DNA from: Actinoplanes aureus
GTDB lineage: Bacteria; Actinomycetota; Actinomycetes; Mycobacteriales; Micromonosporaceae
Assembly (NCBI RefSeq): GCF_015704865.1
Contig: NZ_JADQTO010000013.1
Coordinates: 34,637 to 98,636, forward strand
Reading direction: 5' to 3'
DNA length: 64,000 nt
Shown: positions 52,655-61,315 of the stretch, in pieces
Layout of the letters: each line of letters opens with the position of its first letter
How positions within the stretch are numbered: the first letter of the stretch is position 1
Position numbers and translations under genes: made by a program
Notes under the pieces: model-generated
Told to the model about the DNA's origin: nothing
What the model saw: the letters and a program-made list of their open reading frames with translations, nothing else
Database searches by the model: none

Positions 52655-53680
52655 GTGCCATCCAGCAACAGACGGGTGACGCAGCAGGACATCGCCCGGA
52701 TGACCGGCGTCAGCCAGACCACCGTCTCGATCGTGCTGAACGAGCGCGACGACGCGGCGGTCCGCATCGCGCCGGAGACACGGGAGCGGGTGCTCCAGGC
52801 GATCCGCAAGACCGGGTACGTGGCCGATCCGATCGCCCGCCGCCTGGCCGACCAGCGCAACCGGTTCCTCGGCGTGTTCACCTACGAGCCGGTGTTCCCG
52901 GCCGGGCTCGGCGACTTCTACCACCCGTTCCTGGTCGGCATCGAGGAGTGCGCCGAACGCATCGGCTGCGACCTGCTGCTGTTCACCAGCGCACCGGTCG
53001 TCGACGGCCGGCGGCGGATCTTTCACCAGGACAACCGGCTGCGGCTGGCCGACGGCTGCATACTGCTCGGTCGCTGGCTCGACCCGGACGAGCTGGCCCG
53101 GCTCATCGCCGAGGGGCAGCCGTTCGTGAGCGTGGGCCGCCGCGACGACGCGGGCGGGCCGGTGCCGTATGTCGGCGCCGACTATCCGACGGCGACCGTG
53201 GCGCAGGTACGCAAGGCGGTCGAGCTCGGCCACCGGCGGATCGCGTACGTGGGTGAGGGGGCGGGAGCCGAGTCGCACGCCGACCGGCTGCGCGGCTTCA
53301 CGACCGCCGTCCGGGAAGCCGGGATCACCGGCGTGCACGTGCGGTTCACCGAGGCCGCGGACGTCATGGACCAACTGCGAGAACACGGGGTGACGGCGAT
53401 TTTCGTGGAGGAGTTCGCAGACGGGGCGGTTCTCGCCGAGGAGGCGGGTCGCCGTGCTCTGCGCGTACCCGATGATCTTTCTTTGGTTGCTCTTGGCGAT
53501 CCCACCCGGCCGGCCAGTACCGACCTGGACTTCACCGGATACCGGATTCCACGCCGGGAGATGGGCTGGCAGGCGGTGGAGGTGCTGTCCGCGATCTTGG
53601 ATGGCACCGGTGGGGAGACCCAGCGCTTGCTGCCGTGCGAGCCGGTGGCCGGGGCGACGCTGGCGGTGGCCAATGCGTGA
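52655..53680 (+). CDS. LacI-family transcriptional regulator
   Basis: 341 residues from a GTG behind GAGGGG. The HTH is VTQQDIARMTGVSQTTVSIVLN, with the hinge helix in PIARRLAD. The ligand domain spans about 65-341. It probably represses this operon and the divergent GH43-like gene through the two palindromes upstream. Its stop overlaps the next ATG, so the oxidoreductase is translationally coupled. Confidence 0.93.
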   Translation: MPSSNRRVTQQDIARMTGVSQTTVSIVLNERDDAAVRIAPETRERVLQAIRKTGYVADPIARRLADQRNRFLGVFTYEPVFPAGLGDFYHPFLVGIEECAERIGCDLLLFTSAPVVDGRRRIFHQDNRLRLADGCILLGRWLDPDELARLIAEGQPFVSVGRRDDAGGPVPYVGADYPTATVAQVRKAVELGHRRIAYVGEGAGAESHADRLRGFTTAVREAGITGVHVRFTEAADVMDQLREHGVTAIFVEEFADGAVLAEEAGRRALRVPDDLSLVALGDPTRPASTDLDFTGYRIPRREMGWQAVEVLSAILDGTGGETQRLLPCEPVAGATLAVANA

Positions 53681-55271
53681 GTTGCATGCCGACGTCCTGG
53701 TCGTCGGTGGCGGGCTCGGTGGGGTGGCGGCGGCCCTGGCCGCGCTGCGGGCCGGGCGCTCGGTGCTCCTGACCGAGCAGTACGCGTGGCTCGGCGGCCA
53801 GCTGACCAGCCAGGCCGTGCCGCCGGACGAGCACAGCTGGGTGGAGATGTTCGGTGTCACCGCCAGCTATCGGGCGCTGCGCAACGGGATCCGCGACCAC
53901 TACCGTGCGCACTACCCGCTGACCGATCGGGCGCGGAACACCCGGGATCTGAATCCGGGCGCCGGGCATGTGAGCCGGCTGTGTCACGAGCCGCGGGTCG
54001 CGGTGGCCGTGATCGAGGCGATGCTGGCCCCCTACCGCGGGTCGGGGCGGCTCACGGTGCTGCAACCGGCGGTTCCGGTCGGAGCGCGGACCGACGGCGA
54101 TCGGGTCACCGCGGTGATCGTGCGGCACTCCGGCGAGGAGGTCGTGCTGACGGCGCCGTACGTGCTGGACGCGACCGAGACCGGCGAGCTGCTGCCGATG
54201 ACCGGCACCGAGTACGTGACCGGCGCGGAGTCGCAGGGCGAAACCGGCGAGCCCAGCGCACCCGAGACCGGCGACCCGGCGAACACGCAGGCGCTCTCGG
54301 TCTGCTTCGCGATCGACCATCTCGACGGCGATCACACCATCGACCGGCCCGCCACCTACGACTTCTGGCGTTCCTATCAGCCACCGTTCTGGGGCGCGCC
54401 GATGCTGTCCTGGCAGACGCCGAACCCGCGAACCCTGGAGACCTCGACCCGCTCGTTCACCCCCAACCCCGACGACGATCCCTGGCTGGTCAACGCCGAT
54501 CAGCGGGTCAATCCCGGCGACGGAAACCTGTGGACCTTCCGCCGGATCGCCGCCCGCCGCAACTTCACCGACGGCTTCTACCCCAGCGACATCTGCCTGG
54601 TGAACTGGCCGATGATCGACTACTTCGAGGAGCCGTACGTCGACGTGCCAGACCCGGCGGCTGTCGAACGCGCGGCCCGGGAGCTGTCGTTCTCGGTGCT
54701 CTACTGGCTGCAGACCGAGGCTCCCCGGCCGGACGGCGGCACCGGCTGGCGCGGGCTGCGGCTGCGTGGCGACGTCACCGGCGGCGCCGACGGGCTGGCC
54801 ATGGCGCCGTACGTCCGTGAGGGCCGGCGCATCCGCGCCGAGTACACCGTCGTCGAGCAGGATCTGTCGCTGGCGGTACGCGGTGACAAGGGCGCCGTCT
54901 CGTACCCGGACTCGGTCGGTGTCGGCATGTACCGCATCGACCTGCACCCCTCGACCGGCGGCGACAACTACATCGACGTCGCCTCCTGCCCGTTCGAGAT
55001 CCCGCTCGGCGCGCTGATCCCGCAACGCGTGGAGAACCTGCTGGCGGCCGGCAAGAACATCGGCACCACCCACATCACCAACGGCTCGTACCGGCTGCAC
55101 CCGGTCGAGTGGAACGCCGGAGAGGTGGCCGGGGCGCTCGCCGCCTTCTGCGTCACCCGCGGCGTGTCCCCGCGAGCCGTACGCAACACCCCCGGCCTTC
55201 TCACCGAGTTCCAGGACCACCTGAGCGCCGACGGCGTCGAGCTGCGCTGGCCCGACATCAGCGGTTACTGA
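53673..55271 (+). CDS. FAD-dependent oxidoreductase of a sugar-utilisation operon
   Basis: 532 residues. The ATG at 53673 overlaps the lacI stop by eight bases. The N-terminal Rossmann motif is VLVVGGGLGGVAAALAAL, followed by LLTEQYAWLGGQLTSQ. The rest matches the FAD_oxidored family, with TGELLPM in the middle and LAAGKNIGTTHITNGSYR near the end (C-terminal FAD contact). Such proteins oxidise carbohydrate or glycoside substrates in some Bacteroidetes and actinomycete clusters; here the substrate is unknown. The importer genes follow at once. Confidence 0.87.
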   Translation: MRELHADVLVVGGGLGGVAAALAALRAGRSVLLTEQYAWLGGQLTSQAVPPDEHSWVEMFGVTASYRALRNGIRDHYRAHYPLTDRARNTRDLNPGAGHVSRLCHEPRVAVAVIEAMLAPYRGSGRLTVLQPAVPVGARTDGDRVTAVIVRHSGEEVVLTAPYVLDATETGELLPMTGTEYVTGAESQGETGEPSAPETGDPANTQALSVCFAIDHLDGDHTIDRPATYDFWRSYQPPFWGAPMLSWQTPNPRTLETSTRSFTPNPDDDPWLVNADQRVNPGDGNLWTFRRIAARRNFTDGFYPSDICLVNWPMIDYFEEPYVDVPDPAAVERAARELSFSVLYWLQTEAPRPDGGTGWRGLRLRGDVTGGADGLAMAPYVREGRRIRAEYTVVEQDLSLAVRGDKGAVSYPDSVGVGMYRIDLHPSTGGDNYIDVASCPFEIPLGALIPQRVENLLAAGKNIGTTHITNGSYRLHPVEWNAGEVAGALAAFCVTRGVSPRAVRNTPGLLTEFQDHLSADGVELRWPDISGY

Positions 55272-55291
55272 GAAAGGATCTGAAGAGAGAT

Positions 55292-56533
55292 ATGCGAAAG
55301 ACCGTTTCGATAGCCGCGATCGCCCTGCTCGGCGCGTTGACCGCCTGCGGCGGCGGTGGCGAGAGCGAGTCCGGCGGCCCGGTCACCCTGCGGATGACCA
55401 CCTGGTCGGCGAACCCCGCCCACGTCGAGCTCTTCAACGCGATCGCCGCCGACTACCGGAAGACCGAGCCGGACGTCACCGTCACCTTCGAGGCGCTGCC
55501 CCTGGAGAACTACACCACCACGGTCACCACCCAGATCGCCGGCGGCAACGCACCCGACATCGCCTGGATCCTCGAAGGCTCCGCCCCCGACTTCGTCGCG
55601 TCCGGTGCGCTCACCGCGCTTGACGACAGCATCGAGAACACCGCCGACCTGGCGCCCGCCGCCACCGCGCTGTGGAAGCAGGACGGCAAGCTCATGGGCT
55701 ACCCGTTCTCCACCTCGCCGTTCGGCGTATTCGTCAACACCGACATGCTGCGGCAGGCGGGGCAGACCCTGCCCACCGGCGACAAATGGACCTGGGACAA
55801 CGCCGTCGCCGTAGCCGCCGCGACCGCCGCCAAGACCGGCAAGCAGGGCCTGGTGATCCGCGACTTCGACTACAAGGACTGGAGCAACCTGGCCACCGTC
55901 TTCCGCGGCTGGGGTGCCGAGGCCTGGACCGCCGACGGCAAGACCTGCGGCTTCGACCAGCAGCCGATGGTCGACGCGATGACCTTCCTGCACAAGGCGA
56001 TCTTCACCGGCAAGGCGCTGCCCGCCCCCGGCGTGGCCGCCGACTTCTTCGCCGGTGAGTCGGCCATGACCATCGCCCAGATCTCGCGGGCCTCCCTGCT
56101 GAAGGACGGCAAGTTCGGCTGGACGCTGGTGCCGCTGCCGGCCGGGCCCAGCGGTGCCTACTCGGTGATCGGGCAGGGCGGGCTCGGCGTACTGAAGAAG
56201 GGCAAGAACGCCGCCGCCGCGCAGGAGTTCGTCAAGTTCTTCACCAGCCCGGCCAACTCCGAGAAGCTCGCCCAGTTCTTCCCGCCGCCGCGGCAGTCCC
56301 AGCTCAACGCCGGCACCCTGGCCAAGGCCAACCCGCTGCTCAAGCCCGAGCAGTTGCAGGATGTGGTGATCGACGGCATCGCGAACGGCGTGGTCAAGCC
56401 CAGCCACACCGGTAGCGCCGAGATCAGCCAGGCGGTCCGCTCGGCGCTCGACCCGATGTGGAAGCCGGGCGCCGACGTACCCGGCGTGCTGCGTGGTGTC
56501 TGCACGGCGATCCAGCCGCTGCTCGCCAAATGA
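55292..56533 (+). CDS. ABC sugar transporter, solute-binding lipoprotein
   Basis: 413 residues. ATG at 55292 behind a GAAGAGAG region. The lipobox LGALTAC gives Cys19 as the lipid anchor. It is family 1 solute-binding protein type, with LPLENYTTTVTTQIAGGNAPDIAWI and GYPFSTSPFGVFVNTDML. It feeds the two permeases downstream; the ATG of the first overlaps its stop. Confidence 0.92.
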   Translation: MRKTVSIAAIALLGALTACGGGGESESGGPVTLRMTTWSANPAHVELFNAIAADYRKTEPDVTVTFEALPLENYTTTVTTQIAGGNAPDIAWILEGSAPDFVASGALTALDDSIENTADLAPAATALWKQDGKLMGYPFSTSPFGVFVNTDMLRQAGQTLPTGDKWTWDNAVAVAAATAAKTGKQGLVIRDFDYKDWSNLATVFRGWGAEAWTADGKTCGFDQQPMVDAMTFLHKAIFTGKALPAPGVAADFFAGESAMTIAQISRASLLKDGKFGWTLVPLPAGPSGAYSVIGQGGLGVLKKGKNAAAAQEFVKFFTSPANSEKLAQFFPPPRQSQLNAGTLAKANPLLKPEQLQDVVIDGIANGVVKPSHTGSAEISQAVRSALDPMWKPGADVPGVLRGVCTAIQPLLAK

Positions 56534-57471
56534 CGGTCGTCATGGACCGGGCCGCCAAGGCCCGGTCCGCCCCCTCCGGTCCGCGGTCGTTCTGGACCAC
56601 CCGCCGCCGCGACCAGCTCACCGGCTATCTCTTCATCACCCCGGCCCTGGCCGGAGCGGTCGCCTTCGTCTTCCTGCCGCTCGTGCTGGTGGTCTGGTAC
56701 AGCCTGCACGAGTGGAACGTCCTGGCCGACACGTTCACCTTCGTCGGCGCCGAGAACTACCGCAAACTCGCCGACGACCCGAACGTGCCGGCGGTCCTGC
56801 GAGCCACCGGCCTGTTCTCCGTCGGCCTGGTCGTGTTCAACCTCGCCCTGGCCCTGCTGCTCGCCGTCCTGCTGAACCAGAAGCTGCGTGGCACCACGGT
56901 CTTCCGGGTGCTGTTCTTCTCGCCGGTCGTGGTGTCGCTGCTGGCCTGGACCATCGTGTGGGGCTTCCTGCTCCAGGACAACGGCGGCATCAACGGCCTC
57001 CTCGACGCGATCGGCGTCGACGGGCCGAACTGGCTGCGCTCCGGCGGCACCGCCATGGCCTCGGTCGTGGTGGTACAGGTCTTCAAGAACGTCGGCCTCA
57101 ACATGGTGCTGTTCCTCGCCGCCCTCCAGGGCGTCCCGCAGGAGCTCTACGAGGCCGCCCGCACCGACGGCGCGTCGGCCTGGACCGTCTTCCGGCGCAT
57201 CACCCTGCCGCTGATCAGCCCGACCATCCTGCTCACCTCGATCATCACCGTGGTCGGCTCACTGCAGGTCTTCGCGCAGATCAGCGTCCTCACCCAGGGC
57301 GGCCCGGGCACCTCCACCACGGTGCTCGTCTACTACCTGTACCAGCAGGCCTTCCAGTTCCACGCCTTCGGTTACGGCGCCACCCTGTCCGTCCTGCTGT
57401 TCCTCATCGTCCTGGCACTCACCGTGCTCCAGTGGCAGATGCGCAAGAGGTGGGTCTTCCATGAGTCATAG
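56530..57471 (+). CDS. ABC sugar transporter permease, MalF-type
   Basis: 313 residues; six helices after a basic N-terminal tail. EAA loop EAARTDGASAWTVFRRITLP. Its start overlaps the binding protein stop by four bases (ATGA). It pairs with the next gene. Confidence 0.93.
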   Translation: MTVVMDRAAKARSAPSGPRSFWTTRRRDQLTGYLFITPALAGAVAFVFLPLVLVVWYSLHEWNVLADTFTFVGAENYRKLADDPNVPAVLRATGLFSVGLVVFNLALALLLAVLLNQKLRGTTVFRVLFFSPVVVSLLAWTIVWGFLLQDNGGINGLLDAIGVDGPNWLRSGGTAMASVVVVQVFKNVGLNMVLFLAALQGVPQELYEAARTDGASAWTVFRRITLPLISPTILLTSIITVVGSLQVFAQISVLTQGGPGTSTTVLVYYLYQQAFQFHAFGYGATLSVLLFLIVLALTVLQWQMRKRWVFHES

Positions 57472-58285
57472 AAGCAAGATCTTCCTGTACGGGCTGCTGC
57501 TCGTCCTCTGCGTGCCCTTCGTCTTCCCGACCTGGTGGATGATCACCAGCTCGTTCAAGCCGAACGCGGAGATCTTCTCGCCGTCGCTGTGGCCGTCCGA
57601 CTGGACGGTGGAGCCGTGGCGGCAGGTGTTCACCATGCAGCCGTTCGCCCAGCAGTACTTCAACAGCGCCTACATCGCCGTGGTGGTCACCGCCGGCACG
57701 CTCGCGGTGGCCGCCATGGCGGGGTACGCGTTCGCGCGCATCCGCTTCCCCGGGCAGAACGCGCTGTTCCTGATCGTGCTCACCGGCCTGCTGATCCCGA
57801 GCGAAGTGACGATCGTCCCGCTGTTCCGGATCTTCAACAGCCTGGGGCTGGTGGACACCCACTGGCCGCTGATCCTGGTGCCGATGCTGGGGCCGCCGAG
57901 CGTGCTCGCGACGTTCATCATGCGGCAGTTCTTCATCACCCTGCCCGGGGAGCTGGAGGAGGCGGCGCGGATGGACGGCCTGGGCCGACCGGCGATCTTC
58001 CGGAAGATCGCGTTGCCGCTGGCCCGGCCGGCCCTGGGCGCGGTCGCCATCTTCACGTTCCTGCACAGCTGGAATCTGTACCTGGAGCCGGTCGTCTACA
58101 TCTCGTCGCAGGAGAAGTACACGCTGCCGCAGGCGCTGACCCAGTTCACCGACGCCTATCAGGGGCAGTTGTGGAACGTGCAGCTGTCCGCGGCGTCGAT
58201 GACCGCGATCCCGGTGCTGATCGTCTTCGTGATCGCCCAGCGCCAGTTCATCGAGGGCCTGGCGCATACCGGCCTCAAGGGATGA
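57461..58285 (+). CDS. ABC sugar transporter permease, MalG-type
   Basis: 274 residues; six helices; EAA loop EAARMDGLGRPAIFRKIALP. It overlaps the previous gene by 11 bases. No ATPase gene follows, as in the cluster at 27757-30872, so a shared MsiK-type ATPase from elsewhere is expected. Confidence 0.93.
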   Translation: MSHRSKIFLYGLLLVLCVPFVFPTWWMITSSFKPNAEIFSPSLWPSDWTVEPWRQVFTMQPFAQQYFNSAYIAVVVTAGTLAVAAMAGYAFARIRFPGQNALFLIVLTGLLIPSEVTIVPLFRIFNSLGLVDTHWPLILVPMLGPPSVLATFIMRQFFITLPGELEEAARMDGLGRPAIFRKIALPLARPALGAVAIFTFLHSWNLYLEPVVYISSQEKYTLPQALTQFTDAYQGQLWNVQLSAASMTAIPVLIVFVIAQRQFIEGLAHTGLKG

Positions 58286-58346
58286 GTGTCCCGGTACGAC
58301 GAACGGTCCCCCTCGTGATGGAGAAGGACCGTGGCTTTGCCGGGGG

Positions 58347-58667
58347 TCAGACGGCGTCCGTTGATTTCTCGCGCTGGAGTTTCCGGTTCTGCTCGAGGGC
58401 TTCCTCGAGTTGGTCCTCGAGAATGATGATCCGGCAGGCGGATTCCAGGGCGGTGCCCTGGTCGACCATCTCCCGGGCCCGCGCGGCGAGGCGCAACTGG
58501 TAGCGGGAGTAGCGGCGGTGCCCGCCGGCGGATCGGAACGGGGTGAACAGTTTCGCCTCATCGAGCCGGCGCAGGAACTCCTGCGAAGTGCCGACGATTT
58601 CCGCGGCACGGCCCATCGTGTAGGCGGGATAGTCTTCGTCGCCGAACATGTCGTCGGATTGGGTCAT
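58347..58667 (-). CDS. MerR-family transcriptional regulator
   Basis: 106 residues. The MerR HTH reads YTMGRAAEIVGTSQEFLRRLDE, then GHRRYSRYQLRLAARAREM (wing). A short coiled-coil tail ends the protein, without an effector domain. Small MerR proteins like this often control stress genes. A strong hairpin (58685-58712) lies just ahead of its start on the same strand. Confidence 0.9.
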   Translation of the reverse strand: MTQSDDMFGDEDYPAYTMGRAAEIVGTSQEFLRRLDEAKLFTPFRSAGGHRRYSRYQLRLAARAREMVDQGTALESACRIIILEDQLEEALEQNRKLQREKSTDAV

Positions 58668-58684
58668 CTACACCTCCGTGACGA

Positions 58685-58712
58685 GGGCCCCGGCGCGGAA
58701 GCGCCGGGGCCC
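58685..58712 (-). terminator. 12-bp GC hairpin ahead of merR
   Basis: GGGCCCCGGCGC and GCGCCGGGGCCC form a perfect 12-bp stem with a GGAA loop, ending 17 bases before the merR start codon. It is either a terminator or attenuator within the merR leader, or a terminator for something upstream on that strand. No T tail is present. Confidence 0.6.
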
Positions 58713-59317
58713 AGGGTTTGCGGGTCAGAAACACCATCTACCGACAGGTTCGTCGGGTTGTCGTATCCGCACCGGCCGTCATTGACGGCTTCGGGTGCGA
58801 GGATCGCATAAGCGTGACCGGAGACCACCTCTCGTTCGATGGGAACTGCGGTGTCCGCCCCAGGACCTCAAACGCGGTCGGGTGGCGGGCGATCCAACGG
58901 TGTTTGGGCCCTCCCTTTCCTCTGCTTACCGAAACTGATCCTGTTACTCGCCGTTGTCGGAGCCCCACGCGACTTCATGGCCCCGCACACGTGCGGCGAA
59001 CCTTTTCACCAGGCGGAGCCCTGAACCTGCATTGGCCCCGCCTGGTGGCCCTGACCTGGAACTACGTCAAGGTCTTACCTGCCACTTGCCTGGCCGAGCG
59101 AGCCACGACGTGTTTCCGGGCCCTGCTTGACGCTCGGCTCAATCGTCTGCGTCTTCAACGATCTCTGCTGTCAACGAGAGAAACCCTAACCGCCGACGAG
59201 CAAGAAATCTAGTACCTCCGGCACAGATTTTTTGGGCCGTCGCTCCCAGGGCCGGTCCGGGCCGGACCGCAATAGACTGGCACCGATGACGGCAAGGCCG
59301 ACTGGGGGACACCCGCC
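58713..59317. other. Long gap without a supported gene
   Basis: About 600 bases; open frames on both strands lack recognisable content. TAGACT at about 59273 may be the -10 box of the next gene. A small RNA or regulatory leader for merR would fit, but nothing specific was recognised. Confidence 0.45.
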
Positions 59318-59779
59318 ATGGCCATCGAGTACCTCCTGCTCGGCGATGCCGACTGCGACACCGCCGAGGTGCAGGCGTTCTTCACGGCGGAGATCCGCGG
59401 GGACTTCGGTCATCGCGGGACGGCGTTCTGCCACGGCATGTACGTGACGGCTCACCGTGTCGCGGACGAGGAGCGGAGCGCGGAGTGGAGCAAGCTCGCG
59501 GAGCTGTTCGGCTTCGAGCACCGCATCACCGCCACCTTCCACCTCTCCGACCTGGCCGACGAGATGACGGATGCCCGCAACACCGAGCTCATGGTCCGGT
59601 CCGTCCTCGACCTCGTCACCCGCTACACCTGCCGTGGGGTGCTGCTGTTCAACGGCGACCTGGTCATCGCGCAGTGGACTCCGTCCGAGATCGTGTTCGA
59701 CTGCGACTGGGAGCCGTGGGCCAAGCTGGAGCTGATCGCCGGGCACACCGTCCGCCGGCTGCCGCAACCCTTGCTGTGA
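59318..59779 (+). CDS. SitI3-like immunity-type protein
   Basis: 153 residues, soluble, no signal. It begins AIEYLLLGDADCDTAEVQAFF and has ATFHLSDLADEMTDARNTELM and GVLLFNGDLVIAQWTP. These resemble the SitI3 family (immunity to contact-exchanged toxins), which also starts AIEY. No toxin gene is adjacent, so it would be an orphan. The family call is tentative. Confidence 0.5.
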   Translation: MAIEYLLLGDADCDTAEVQAFFTAEIRGDFGHRGTAFCHGMYVTAHRVADEERSAEWSKLAELFGFEHRITATFHLSDLADEMTDARNTELMVRSVLDLVTRYTCRGVLLFNGDLVIAQWTPSEIVFDCDWEPWAKLELIAGHTVRRLPQPLL

Positions 59780-59809
59780 CTCAGTCGCCGTCGCGCAGCC
59801 GCGAACCGG

Positions 59810-60388
59810 TCAGGTGAGCGCGGGCGCCATCATCCGCGTCGCCACCTTGGCCAGCTCCGCGTCGGTGGGTTCCCGGCCGTCGTGGTGGTTGATGAAGTGC
59901 TTCTCCGCCCGCCGGATCAGCCGCAGCAGGTCCGACACCGAACCCGGGTAGTCCCGGCACAGCCGGACCGCGGCCCGCAGGTACCGGTCCGAGATGGGCG
60001 CCATGTACTCCTGCATGCCGGCCTGCCACGCCAGCGGGTGCACCACGTAGCCGGCGGGCAGGTTGCCCGGACCGCCGATGATGCTGAGGATCTGGAGGCG
60101 GTCCACCCGCAGCGGCGCGGCCTTGAGTCCGATGTAGGCGAGACCGGCGACGGCGGCCAGGACCGCGACGGTGAGCGCGAGCATCGGGTTGCCGGTGCCG
60201 GCCGCCACGACGACCGCGAAGGCCATCACCACCAGCGCGCCGGCCACCAGCACCGGGCTGCCCCCGGTGCCGGGCGCTCCGCGGTGCGCCTCGTCGATCG
60301 ACTTGCGGATGGCACTGTCGAGCACCTCGTCTTCCGGGCGCCACATGTCGCCGCGTACCGGAACCCCACGGTCGGAGGGTTTGGTCAT
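59810..60388 (-). CDS. Membrane protein, function unknown
   Basis: 192 residues. The ATG at 60386-60388 follows GGAAGGA. It has a cytoplasmic basic/acidic start, two transmembrane helices (about 46-62 and 68-88) and a helical cytoplasmic domain with YLRAAVRLCRDYPG and LRLIRRAEKHFINHHDG. The next gene upstream is 95 bases away on the same strand and may be co-transcribed. Family not recognised. Confidence 0.7.
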   Translation of the reverse strand: MTKPSDRGVPVRGDMWRPEDEVLDSAIRKSIDEAHRGAPGTGGSPVLVAGALVVMAFAVVVAAGTGNPMLALTVAVLAAVAGLAYIGLKAAPLRVDRLQILSIIGGPGNLPAGYVVHPLAWQAGMQEYMAPISDRYLRAAVRLCRDYPGSVSDLLRLIRRAEKHFINHHDGREPTDAELAKVATRMMAPALT

Positions 60389-60483
60389 AGCGGGGCGTCC
60401 TTCCGTAGACAGCGCGATCCTCGGGGCGAGTGTCGCGAACATCGGCTGGCCGGAACCGGACTGAAGGAAAACGACGCGCGAAG

Positions 60484-61179
60484 TCAGGCGAGCAGGTTCT
60501 CCCGCATCTCCTTGCCGGGATTGAGGGTGCCGGCCGCGCGGGTGCCGGCGGCGTCCAGGACGGTGACGGTGTTGTTGCGGCGCATCAGCTCGCGGACCGG
60601 AACCGGCAGTGGCGGCGGGTTGCCCATGGCGGCGCGCAGCTCGCGGGCGGTGACGATGAGGCGGGTGGCGAGCGTGGCGGCGTCGATGTCGACCCGGACA
60701 CGGCCGAACTCCCAGCCGTCGATGGTCAGGTCGAGGATTTCGAAGACCTGGTCGAGCAGTGGCTCCGGGTCGGTGATCCGCACGGCCTCGCGGGCCCGGC
60801 TGCCGAGACCCTCGACCGCGGCGGTGACCTGGATGTACGGGTGCAGACCGCAGGGTAGGGCGAACAGCGGCCACTGCAGGTGCGTGCCGGCGGTCTGCCA
60901 GAGCGGTCGGTAGTTCGTGCGGTCGATGGCCAGCCGGAGGTTGGCGGCCTGGGCGTACATCTGCGCGTAGGCCGAGTCGGCGAACTCGCGGAGGACGGTG
61001 ACGGCCACGGCGAGGCCGTCGTCGCCGGCGATCAGCCGGGCGACCGCCTCGGCCTGATCGGCGAACGGGGTCTGCACGTGCGCGCCGAAGTTCTGCCGGA
61101 CCTCACGCAGCAGCTCCCGCTGCCGGACCGGATCCTGCTGGACCTGCCGCTTGGCCGGACCGAACCGCAACCACCGCAT
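60484..61179 (-). CDS. Hypothetical soluble protein
   Basis: 231 residues, family not recognised. An N-terminal basic/Gln-rich start is followed by helical segments (AEAVARLIAGDDGLAVAVTVL, AYAQMYAQAANLRLAIDR) and a region with PEPLLDQVFEILDLTIDG. There is no signal or membrane segment. It precedes the membrane protein gene on the same strand. Confidence 0.65.
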   Translation of the reverse strand: MRWLRFGPAKRQVQQDPVRQRELLREVRQNFGAHVQTPFADQAEAVARLIAGDDGLAVAVTVLREFADSAYAQMYAQAANLRLAIDRTNYRPLWQTAGTHLQWPLFALPCGLHPYIQVTAAVEGLGSRAREAVRITDPEPLLDQVFEILDLTIDGWEFGRVRVDIDAATLATRLIVTARELRAAMGNPPPLPVPVRELMRRNNTVTVLDAAGTRAAGTLNPGKEMRENLLA

Positions 61180-61315
61180 GGACGTCTCGTTTCAGCCGCA
61201 CGGAAAAGACGCGGCAATGTTAAGCGACATTCGCCCTCGGCGTTGTGCGACGGAGACCTCCCGGGCAGTATCCACACTGCGAGTGCAAAATTACCGTCGT
61301 CAATCGGGAGGGTCG

